From Oryzias latipes (taxonomy: Eukaryota; Chordata; Actinopteri; Beloniformes; Adrianichthyidae), in NCBI RefSeq assembly GCF_002234675.1, contig NC_019877.2, positions 403,001 to 467,000 on the forward strand: 64,000 nt of DNA. The letters are read 5' to 3'. The translations under genes were made by a program, and so were the position numbers. This document shows positions 12,901 to 24,900 of this stretch, one piece after another. A model generated the notes under the pieces. It was not told where the DNA came from, ran no database searches, and worked only from the letters and a program-made list of their open reading frames with translations. The stretch's first letter is position 1, and each line of letters starts with the position of its first letter.

Positions 12901-15900
12901 CAGGAGAACATAATCATACATAATCTTGAACATCATTATGTTCTCCTGTGGTTCTCCTGTAGAACCACAGGAGAACATAATCCTGGACATCACGATGAAA
13001 GGAAAACAGAAAAAGATGTTCTGCTGAGATGACTCTGAAACTCTTCCTGTTCACCAAAGAACCTTATTGGTCAAGAACTCAGAAGCCCCTCCCCCTGATA
13101 AGAAGTCTTACCTTGTGGGGAAGCGTGGCTCGTACTCTTCTGTCCCCTGCTGGAAGGAAAAAGAAAAAGATGAGAAAACTGCTGCAGCGATCACCACAGC
13201 CAGCAGGGGGCAGCAGAGGACCGCCGTCTGCCTCTTCTAACAGTTGACCAATCATGGAGGACACTAGACGTTTGTCGGCGGCGCCCTCACCTGCGAGAAG
13301 CCCGGCACCGCCATGCTGTAAGGGCGCTGCGGCCTGCTGTGAAGCGTGGCGGTGCTCTGTGCAGCCAAACGAGGGTGGAGGCCGTAATCAGGGGCGGGGA
13401 GAGCCATGTCTTCTCGGTCCAGAAGGTTCCCGGTGCTGCTGCTTTTCCCGAGGTGGAGGCTGGAAACAGAACAGGAGGAATCACAAACACGCCTCCCACC
13501 GCCACCGTAGGCGGAGCTTTCTGCTCTGGCAGCAGATGTGGTCACAGGGAAACTTCACCCACTTGTGCACTCGAAGCTGCTTCATGGTGTCTCCATCGGC
13601 CTCAGAGATCAGGCGGGTGTAGGAGAAGGGGAACCAGCCGCGCCTGAGGGTGGAGGCGTCACTGATCAGACCACGTCAGAGGAAACATCAGAAATGTCCA
13701 AAGCCGCACTCACAGCCTTGTCTTCTCGTTCTCGCCGTAATGCCAGCCGTCCCGGGCTTCGGGCACCAGCAGGGTCACGATGTCGCCCTCCGCGAAGCTC
13801 AGCAGCGTGCCGTTGTCTCCGGCGGCGTGGGAGAAGATGGCCTGAACCCGAGTCCTACCGTTCCTCTCCAGACCCGCAGCCATGGAGCTGGAGCGCGGCA
13901 GCGTCCGGGTCTCCACTGAGGATGAGGAAAAAAGTCTGAAACTTACCGAACCCCCCCAGCTGTGTGTGACATGTGCATGTTGGCGCTCTTACTCAGCGGG
14001 GCCTTGCCCTTGGTGGGGGCGACCTTGCGCACCGGCAGGGTGTTGGAGTAGACCTCGGCCCCGTGCCGCTGCGTTTGTGGCGAGGTCTTGCCCTGCGCCA
14101 CTTTGGCCTCCATCCACTGCTGGTAGTCCTCCCCCCCTGCAGCCCCGTTCATCGCCCCCCCATCCACACCTCCCATCAGCCTCTGCAATGAAGACAGGAA
14201 GCAGACGCTTTCTTCTTCTGCATTGACACTTTCAAAATAAAAGGATTTTGTTAGCAGGTACTCTTGCAGGCCTGATAAATAAAGGGGGCGGAGTTGTGGA
14301 TGCTGGCGCTGCTAACCCTTTGCTAACCCTTTGCTAACCTGTTACCTATTAACCTGAATAATATATATATATTGATTTTCTTAAGGATTTTTTTATTGCA
14401 AATCACTGTAAGTTTTAAAACTTCGTATGGAAGAAATTTTATATTCCATTGAACTTGAGGTCTTTTATATTTTAATAAGTTTGTTTCCAATAAAAGTTTG
14501 GTTTACTGAACACACTTCACGATTCCATTAACTCCGCCCACTTTGAACTCTACAGCAATAATAGATATGTCAAAAATATTTTCAGGTAATATTCCGTCAA
14601 ATATGATGAAATGCATTTTCCTTTCAGCTACAAAAACCCAGAAAAGTCAAATAAAGTCTGGAGACACGGATCCCTTATTTGCTGGTTCAGTTTGATAACG
14701 GAGGAACTGACCTGCTGCCCCATGGCGCCGCTCGCCCTGAGAGCGGCCAGCTCTGGCGGCACTGGCAGGGGCTTGGCGCCGGAGCTGGGATCGGGGATGC
14801 CGGGGTGATGATGGGGCCCCGGGGGCATGGAGCCGCTCATCTGCTGAGCCAGGAACATGGCGCGGTCCGGCAGTCTGTTGGGTTCGGCGCACGCCTGCGT
14901 CCACAGCGGGACTTTCTGGGACAGCAGCTCCTTTCCCTGGAAAAGAGAAGCTTTTTATGTGGACATGTCACCCAGACGTGACCTTTGACCTCAGGCTTCT
15001 GTGACTGCGGCAGCACACACCCACCAGAGGAGATTAAGGCGGTCAAAAGGTTAACTCATCCTAAAAGGGTAAATATGTTTCAAAGCATGAATCCATGCGT
15101 TACTCTGGAAACAGGAAACGAGGATGTCAAAATAAAAGCTGGAAATTTCAAAAAACCTCTAAACTATAAATATCCCAACAAGATAAACACAGAAAGATAT
15201 TCTGGATGAATGAAAGAGAACATGTACAATGTTTGAGAAGATGCTCGTATTTCTGGACATGTTGGGGGGAGCTTTAAGTATTTGCTCTACCTTAGAAGTC
15301 TAATTATTCAGAAAATAAATCAAATATTCCTAATAAAAAAAGGATCAAAACTGAGAGGGGGAGGGGGGGGCTGTGTTCTGCTGGCCCGGAGTGGACTGGA
15401 AGTTCTCGCTTCCGCCTCACTTCCTGTGCATGAATTATCCAGAAGTGCAGTTATGCAAACGCTTCATTTGCATGCGGTGAATAACAGACGGCTGCAGAGG
15501 ACAGGCGCGGCGCCGAGGTCGTCTGGACGTGCTGAGCGTGCGGGGGCTGCAGCTTCAGGTGTTCAGGTGTGGGAGGCGTCCTCCTCACAATAATCAGGAG
15601 GAGCAGGAACAGAGACCTGCTAAAAGCAGAAATGATCTGTGCAGCTCGAACGTAGAGTCCTGAAGAAGGAGTTACTCCTGAGAGGAGCAGCATTCGTTTC
15701 TCCTGATGACGGTTTTCTGAACATCTGAGCGTTTTCGGGAGCGGAAACGGCTCGTCACTCCTCCAAACGCTGACGCTGCATCTGTAAAAAGAAGCGCTTT
15801 TGGCAGCTCTGCTGCTCCTGAACCGAGACTCAGCTTCATCAGCTTCCGTCTGTCACCCCGTCAGTCAGACACCTCCGGCCCACGCGTCGAGTCCAACCGA

Positions 15901-18900
15901 GTGTTCTCGCAGAAGTGGGTCATTATCTCAGGACACCCCCCCCATCCTCTCAGAGAGGACTGTCAGACCTGAGATGTTCCGGATGGTGTGAAGAATCCAA
16001 ACAGGAAGTGTCTGATCTTCAACCATAACTGCTTCAGCTGCTAGCAGGTTTTTCTTTCAAGGTTTTTTCTGGATCCTAAACAGCTGGAACAGGCTGTGGT
16101 CTACAGCATCTTTGTCAGAAGACAGCCAGAGCAGAACCCGTCTGCCAGAGCAGAACCCGTCTGCCAGAGCAGAACCCGTCTGCCAGAGCAGAACCCGTCT
16201 GCCAGAGCAGAACCCGTCTGCCAGAGCAGAACCCGTCTGCCAGAGCAGAACCCGTCTGTCACCTTGCTGTGGAAGCTGCTGCTGGTTTTGGCCACGGCGC
16301 ACTGGCGGTCCACCAGGAAGCAGTACCGCCTCCTCTCCTCGGACAGAGCGTTCTTGTAGCCCTCTGCGATGTAGTTGTCCAGCTCGCTCTGCTTGTTGCT
16401 GATGGCCTCCACGTACTGGAAGAAGAGAAGATGGACAGTCAGACCAACAGTTTTCTAGAAACATCTTTGGATCCTTAAGTCTGTGACGGCAGGAGTTCAT
16501 CAGAAGCAGCTTCAGTCGTCAGCGCTGATGAACAAACAGGTTTTAGCCTGAGGGATTCAGCTGAAGTCCCACCTGAAACCAGATTTCGCTGCTCCACAGA
16601 AACGGCCTCAAATGACCCGTTAAAGGAAGTGAAGTCTCTTCACGCCGCAGCGTTTTCACTGTCACACATGAAGCAACACCAGGAGCGACAGTCCGGATCC
16701 GGATCAGGCCTTCCTTCCCTCAAACGTCTGGATCCTTCCATGTAGAAACATCTGAGTGATTTCTAATCTTGTCGCTGCACTAAAAGCACTGGACTCCATC
16801 ATTAGTCTGCCCCTCTCAAGGCAGCAAAGACTTCTGGGAGGATTGCAGCGCCGCGACATAGAACACGTTCTCCTCATCCCCTCCACTTCAGTTTAGAAAG
16901 AGTGAAGAACTCAGAACCAAAACAAATCCAGAAGATTATCTCATGCACACATAAACGTGACTAAGGGGGCGGAGTTATGGAGTTAGGATCTGTTGTGGAG
17001 TTGGGATTTGCAGGATTCTGGGGGGAGGAACTCATTTTGGTGAGAAGATGAACTCTATCATTTCCAGATCTCACCAGAATTCATTACATTTATTGGTTCT
17101 GTTGTGAATCATGACCACGCCCCTCCTGAACCCTTTAAATTTTCCATGAAATGTTGTAAAATTTCAACAGTTTACACAATTGTATAAAGAGTTGCAATAA
17201 TTGAAATGACGGAGCTTGACTCCCATTAACGTCGGAGCTTCGTGATGAGTTAAAGTGTCACCATGGCAACCGTAAAGCTTCCATGGCACCAGAATGTCCA
17301 CGTCATCCAAATATAAAACAAGAAAACTGTCTCTGGTTTCAGACGATGGCGCCCTCCAGAGATCAACTTGAACAAAGTTTTTCTTAAACTAAACATTTCA
17401 GAAAAAGCTCCACAGGAAGAACTGAAGAACTCGTTTCTTAGTTTCCCTGAGTTTGGCTGAAGACGGAACCACAGAAGCTGACTCTGCCTCCATCCTTCAT
17501 GCATCTCGCTGACATGGAGCCAGCTCAGATCTTCAGTCAATCACTGCCTTCAAGGAAACTGAAGTCCAGAATTCCCTGGAAGCTGTCAGCGGATGAAAGC
17601 AGAGATCAGAGCAAAGCTCCTGGAAACATCTGAAGATGAAGAGACCTGCAGCTTCACGCCAGTTCTCTTTATTGCATTTCTGCGGACATGAAAGGAGGAG
17701 CTCGCCGCCTCCATCTTCAGGAGGACAGAGACCGATGGGGAGGGGGGCGGCGGCATGGAGTGTTATTAAATACAAACAGGATTTCTGGATGAAGAAGCTG
17801 TTCTGTTGGGTTTGAGGTTTTCTTTAGTGAAACTTCATTTTCATGTCCTTTTCCTGAGAAGATTCACATTTTTACGACTTTTCAAAAGATTCAGTTATGG
17901 AGATGAACCTGAGAGACTCTCCTCCATTTTCTTTGTCAGTTTACAATTTAGCCTCCATGTTTGTGGACAAAAGTTTCCATTTATTTAGTTTTAATATCAG
18001 TTTTATTTGATTGTTTTGATCTTAGAATGTGTTGCTGCAAAGAAGGAAAAGTTAAAAGAAGAATCTTAGTTTACTTGTTGAAGTTGGATGTTTGGCGTCG
18101 GAGGACGGATGTTCTACTCTGACAGTTTTTTTGCGTTTCATATATTTTTTTATTAGAAGTTTGACATTTTTTGTCGGAAAAACACAACGACTAAGAAACT
18201 GTTACGACTCTGGCTGCATGAAGTGGGTTTTGGCCTGAAGCCTTAACACGAAGGGCACCACAGTCAGAGGCCCCGCCCCCTTCTGCGTTTCCCGTCAGTA
18301 ATGGAGCAAACCACACGGGGCCCCTGGCCCCGCCCTGCCTGTGGCCCCTACAGGCGGCAGAGCCGACACCCACCTGCATCTCCTTGTCTCCGTACTTGGA
18401 CGGGTGTTTGCTGCCCTGGCTCTTCCGGCGCAGCTTCTTCAGCTCCGCCTGGCTCTTCTCCAGACTCTCCCCTTTGCTCTTGTGCTCCGTCTGGTACTTC
18501 TTGAGCGCCGCCTGGTGGGGGGGGGGCAGTACAGACATTCAGTTCTGCCGGCAGAATGTTGGAGCTTCTCCGTTTCTCCCTCAGACTCTTACGTTCAGGT
18601 AGCGGGCGTCCAGCTCCACCTTCTTCTCCAGCTCCGTCAGCAGCTCGTTGTGGAACGATTTCAGCTGAAGGGAAAATGAAAAAACCTGTTCAGGAAAGTT
18701 TGACGTGATCCAGATTCAATCCTGAAACAGAAGTGAAGACTCTGCTCCTCCTCCTCCTCCTCCAATAACAAAGCTGCTTCTGTTTGTCTCCCTCCCGACT
18801 CCTCCATGGTCACTTTCAGGACTCGGACTAAACCAAAACCTCCTTCTTGGTCCGTTTGGATCATGTGACCTTCTTGTGGTTTTTCATTTTTGGTTCAGGA

Positions 18901-21900
18901 ATTCTAACCTGCAAACCCCCCCCCCCCCCCCCCCCCCCTCCCTATTTCACTCACCATCTCTTCCAGCTGGATCTGGATCTGTCTGTGCACCTCAGCCATC
19001 TGGAAGAGAACGTCCCCTGCAGAGACAAAGAAAAGAGATGAACACCGAGGGAGGGGGGCAGCAAGAAGTCTGTCTACACAAACCGTGCACAAACCCATGC
19101 AGACACACAGAGCGGTGAGGAGGAGGAGGCGCGTGAACGGATGAAGGAGCCCATCCAGAAATCTAACTTCTGCAAAGGATGGAATGTTCTCCTGTTCTGC
19201 TGCACATGTGCAACATGGAGGGGGGGGGGGCAAAGAAAACAAAGCAGAAACTCAAGAAAGTAAAAGATGACTCATGCAGCCGGTGGGTGGGGGGTTTAGA
19301 TACCTACATGCTGCCTCTTCTGATTATGCATCAAAACAAAGACAGAAAGATCCAATTTAGCTGAGAAGACTGAAGAGAACCAAAGAAACCATCATCCACA
19401 AGTCCAGAACCCACACCGGATCCCCCAGAGAGGAACCGCGGCCGGATCCCCCCCAGAGAGGAACCGCGGCCGGACCCCCCCCAGAGAGGAACCGCGGCCG
19501 GACCCCCCCCAAAGAGGAACCGCGGCCGGATCCCCCAAAGAGGAACCGCGGCCGGACCCCCCCCAAAGAGGAACCGCGGCCGGATCCCCCAAAGAGGAAC
19601 CGCGGCCGGACCCCCCCCAAAGAGGAACCGCGGCCGGATCCCCCCCAAAGAGGAACCGCGGCCGGATCCCCCCCAAAGAGGAACCGCGGCCGGATCCCCC
19701 CCAAAGAGGAACCGCGGCCGGATCCCCCCCAAAGAGGAACCGCGGCCGGATCCCCCCAAAGAGGAACCGCGGCCGGAGCCCCCCCAAAGCGGAACCGCGG
19801 CCGGAGCCCCCAAAGAGGAACCGCGGCCGGATCCCCCCAAAGAGGAACCGCGGCCGCATCCCCCCAAAGAGGAACCGCGGCCGGATCCCCCCAAAGAGGA
19901 ACCGCGGCCGGATCCCCCCAAAGAGGAACCGCGGCCGGATCCCCCCAAAGAGGAACCGCGGCCGGATCCCCCCCAAAGAGGAACCGCGGCCGGATCCCCC
20001 CAAAGAGGAACCGCGGCCGGATCCCCCCAAAGAGGAACCGCGGCCGGATCCCCCCCAAAGAGGAACCGCGGCCGGATCCCCCAAAGAGGAACCGCGGCCG
20101 GATCCCCCCCAAAGAGGAACCGCGGCCGGATCCCCCCAAAGAGGAACCGCGGCCGGATCCCCCCCAAAGAGGAACCGCGGCCGGATCCCCCCCAAAGAGG
20201 AACCGCGGCCGGATCCCCCCAAAGAGGAACCGCGGCCGGATCCCCCCCAAAGAGGAACCGCGGCCGGATCCCCCCAAAGAGGAACCGCGGCCGGATCCCC
20301 CGAGGACAAACAAACTTTGATAACGGATCTAAAAAAAAGTGAAAAAGCAGAAAATGTCTCAAAAATCTGGAGAAACAGGTGAAGCTGAACATTTTTCAAA
20401 CTGGTTTCATATTTAATTCTATTTTCAGCTTCAACTTCAGAACTTAAACAATCCTGACAAATTATTTCCATGAAGCTTCACTTCTTCTACGCTTTAAGGA
20501 TGGAGTCATGGAGACCAGACCAGAACATCAGACCCAACACTGACTGAAGGAACCTGCAGGTGAGTCTGCTGCTCCACTAACCTGCCTCAAAACCTCGTCT
20601 GCCCCCAAATATCTGCTGACTTGGCCTGAAGGGGGCGGAGCCACCGCTGGGACGAGATTAGCAAGCTTAAAGAAACGCTGTGGTCATGCAGACGGCGAGG
20701 AGGGGATTTAGGAGAGGTGGCAGTGCTGCACTTTGGAGGAGCTGGACTCTGAACCCGCCACAGGAACACGGATGTCACAGATACATATGTGAGGCGTGAT
20801 GGTTGACACCACGGAGAACATACAACCCCCCCCCCCCCCCCCCCATATAAAAAAAAACACCAGACAACCAGAAGACCTTATTTCACGTTGACCTCAGATC
20901 CAAAACAGTTTTATTCTGTTTGTCAGAACCGGATCGAGTTGATCGGAATGAGGAATTGATCAGCAGATATGCGGAGTTCTGCAGAACTTTGCTTTGACCG
21001 TACGGTTCTGGTGATGGTGAACGCATCAGACACTTCTAAGGATCCGAACGAGACCGAGGAGGACAGCAGGAGAAACGCTCCTCTGAAGTGGGAGGACGGA
21101 TAAAGGAGGTGAAGTCTGTGTTCAGAGTTTCTCCTGAACTAAGCCCCCCCCTCCCATAAGGTTTAACGTCCCCCCCTCCACATCCAGCAGCAGCCAAACC
21201 CTGAAATGAGGTTTTAAAATACCTGGACGGGGGGGGGGGCACACATAAACCAGAAAGGAACAATCACTGCTTTGTGAACGAGGAGCTCCACGTTGACCCA
21301 ATTCCTGCTGCTGTAATTCAGAGGAGACCAGCAGGGGGAGCCACAGAGAAGAATACCTCTCATTAGCGGGTTTTACTCAGAATGGTCCGCATGTTCTGAA
21401 GAAAGAAGAATTTAGACCAAATCCAGGCCTCGTGGGCCAGTTCCCAACATGTCCTCCAACCAACCTGCCATTGAAGCTCCTTATTGGCTAAACACCTGGT
21501 CCAGGTAATCAGCAGGAAATAAGGCGGAAGCAGCAGGACAGCGGCCCTCCAGGCCTGGATTTGGAGACCCCTGCTTAGAGAGATGATCGTTTCTAAATAC
21601 AATAAACTTCCAGTTTGAGCCTCAGAATCAGGACAGAACTGCAGGTGTGTTTCTGAAACGGACCGATGGAGGATCATCTTGGTCCAGTTTTCGGTCGGCT
21701 CCACTCGTGTTCAGGTTCAGATCTGGGTTGAAGGATGTTTGAGACCTTCAGGACTGTCACGGATTTTTCCAGGTTTAACGATCAAACTGATCAGGAAAAG
21801 GGTTTTCCCTGCAGCTCTCTGACTGTCAATGTGGCGCTGTGGTTAAACGTTCCACACCTCAGAGGGTCACATCCATGAAGCCTGAAACTGCGGCTCACAG

Positions 21901-24900
21901 GATTACAAACGTGAGCAGAAAAGAGGATAAAGAAAAAGTTTGAGCAGATCCGACTTTCGGGGGGAGAACAAGCTCATTATTCAGCGGGACAAGGACGGCC
22001 CAAACATCTGGCTTCATGGGAGGGGGGAGCTGCAGCTGATGTCCCTGTGATGGAGCGCCTCTGGTTTCTCTGCAGAGAGAACCGTCCAATCCCAGGAAAG
22101 CTGCGCTGGAGGGAGCAGGAGGAGACCCGGCCTCCTCAAAGCCTCCTGACTGACAGCTTTGAGCCGAAACATCCCATTTTTTCATGTCAACGAACGCAGC
22201 TCTGTGGTTCCACCTGGAGCCAGAGGGAACGGGCCAGCCGCCATCGTGTCCTGAACACAGAAGCGGCAGACCCGCGTCAGAGCTGCCACAGTGTTGAGGC
22301 CACAAAGCAGGAAGTGATGCGTTCAAACGTGGAGGGATTTTCAGGCTGTGCCTCCTGACCCTCCGTCGGGGGGACGTCTCCCACTCAGCTCCTCCCTGCA
22401 GCTCCATCCCAAACCCGTTAGTGTCACCGATCGGCTGGAGGTTGGCGGGCCTTCAGGCCCATTTGGCGGGGGGGGGGGGCCCTCATAACTGTCTGTTTGT
22501 CCAGGCCGGCGCCGGAGCAGACGCAAGGACAAAGACGGTGGAGTACGGACCGAAGCTGACGAGCAGCAGATACACTTACTTTAGTTACTTTAGTTACTCT
22601 AGTTACTCAAAGGAAAACTAACCCAGCAGCTCAGCTCTGATGCTGTGTCACAAACTGCTCAACGTTTTTCTAAAAAGGAGTTCATAACCTTAACGCTCCT
22701 GTGCCTGAACCCCGGAGGAGGGAGGAGCTACGTCTTTAGCCTCTGTGACCCAGCAGACGACTGTCAGATCAAGCCTTTTCAAAGTGAGCCCCTCCCATCC
22801 ACAACAAGATCTGTGGGGAAGGGGGCCTCTGCATGAGAAAGGTCTGCAGGTTCCGCCGCACGCAGAACCGTCTCGCCATGAATTCAGATCAGGTCGAAGC
22901 TCAGGGGAGGAGTCAGAGTCAGGTGGAGGTCCAACCTGGAGCAGGATGACAGCAGCAGGCATGAGGAAGATGAGAAGACCCCCCCTCATCACTGCTTGAT
23001 CCAGATTCCTGAGACGGTCAGAACCGGCAGTAACAGCAGAACCAACATTCCACCTTAAATAAGGAGGCAGAGAATCAGCCCTGCCTTTGATCTGCATTGA
23101 GATGTTTTGCAGCAGAGCTGACACCACATCCATGGAGTCTGATGATCAGAACCGAGTCCAAATGGATCTGAATGATCCTGCCAGAGTCCCATTTAAAGAA
23201 CAGGAGCCCTCAGAGACATTTGAGCTGCTTCTGTGCTTCGTTAAGCTTTCAGTTTGAGGTTTTTGGTGATCTCATTCGGCCCGATTCATCTCTTCGCGGT
23301 TCTGTGATTCAAAGCTGCTCCTGAACGCTGAGTCCTTTTACGGGCTGAGGGGAACCGGAACTGCAGGAGCTTCCTGATTTCCAAATATGGAGCTGGGGAG
23401 GCAGAGTCCTCGTCTGCCATCGTGACGTCACCGACACTCCATGTTTGGGCTGCGGATCGAGCGCCGTCTCCTCCAGAGCGACTCCAGTCGAGGCGATGCG
23501 CTCGGGCTATTTTTAGCAACCGGAGCAGAGTCGGCGTGCTCTCCCAGGGCTGCCTGCGCTCCCACATCAGCGTGGGGGCGTCCGCAGACACGCATGAAGC
23601 TGCAGTGTGTGTGGGTGGGGGGAGTAGGAGATGCTGCAGCGTCTCGACACAGGCGGTGCTGCTGCAGAGCCGCTGGTCCAACACCCACAGCAACAAAAGA
23701 CGATGACACGTGGAGGCATCCACTCCTCCTCCTGTGCTGGATTGTCCTGGCCTCCTCCACAGCGCCCCCCTCAGGAGGTGCAGTTTAAGTGGTTCTGCAG
23801 AATCAGGCTCTTCCTGGTTTCTCTTTGAGCAGAACAATGTTTGGCTCCTGAAAACCATTTCTGCAATCATTCTTTTATTCTTAATGTTTCTGTTCTCTGG
23901 GTCGTTGACATTTTCTGATAAACCTTCAGTGACTCCCAGTGAAAACTATTTTTCCTGTTTTTCCTTCATCTTTTCCAGATGTCACAGGTTTCAAATAAAC
24001 CTTTAAAGCACAATTTCTCCTTTTCTTTAAACTGACCCGGCTTAAGCTTAAAGCTGCTTTTTCAGGACTAACTTTGTTATTTAAGTTCTGTTGTTACTAT
24101 TTTTTATTTAATTTTTCACTTTTGTGATTTGCACGTTAGAGAAAATTGTTTTTCTTTCAATCAGAGAGAGAATTTTCTGTCAGCAGTTTCTTTGTTGATT
24201 GTACTAAATACATAAACCTACTGTGTTCAAATACATTTACAAATAAAACTGTGACATGATGATGAGAACTCTGCAGCCATTTGGACTCTTGATGCCAACA
24301 TTTATTTCCATCTTAAGAAAAAAAAAGAAAGTTTATTCATAATTTTGTTTTATGTAGGGGTTAAATTAAAAACCCATTCTGAGGAAAAAGGTGTTTTGGT
24401 GTTTTTAACATGCTCTTAAAGCAGTTTTCTGATGATAAACAATAATTTCAGATTAAAACCATTTGAGTATTTCTTTCTTCAAAAAGGGAGCAGATGAAAA
24501 AATGTCCTTTCTTGTGACGCAGCAACTGAAATGAGTCTCCCTGCTCCGCTCCATTCTGATGCATCCATTTCTCCATTTATGGTTTCTGACGGTTTCCTAC
24601 CTTCTGCATTGAGCTGCCAGTCGGTAAAACCCGTCCGTTCTTGGATGCTGTCTTCCTGCCTCTTCTCCTGCTGTTTGATCTAGTCGTGTGTCGTTCCCTT
24701 TGTCTTGTGGATGGAGGTGGTGATGTGGTCCTTGTGTTGGCAGCATCTTATTTCATGAGCCTCAGTCTCCGGGTGTCCTTGAGGGTCCATAACTTACAAA
24801 CGTATACGAGTACGAGTGAGTCTGACTTTTGCTTTTAGGGAGAGGATTCAGCCGTGCCAGAGGATTTCCAGTTCTGATCATCCGCTCTCAGACAGATCCA

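Larger units (their letters stand above)
4245..13111 (-). other. baiap2: Last large intron of baiap2 (repeat-filled)
   Basis: About 9 kb between exon 13 and the terminal exons. It holds a LINE 3' end (4690-5215), a LINE reverse-transcriptase fragment (6905-7031), a common fish repeat (7425-7640), a 1.07-kb TIR element (8258-9326), a 418-bp MITE (9573-9990) and a small inverted repeat (12893-12975). Elsewhere I see only AT-rich DNA and short poly-C runs. No further baiap2 exon was found, but a short one could be missed. Confidence 0.6.

Noticed and set aside
16127-16259. CRISPR-like direct repeats
   Set aside because: Head-to-tail copies without spacers in an animal intron; it is a minisatellite.
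19331-20471. Three overlapping minus-strand open frames of 318-359 codons
   Set aside because: They are the minisatellite read in all three frames; the repeat unit has no stop codon. No domain and no sensible start.
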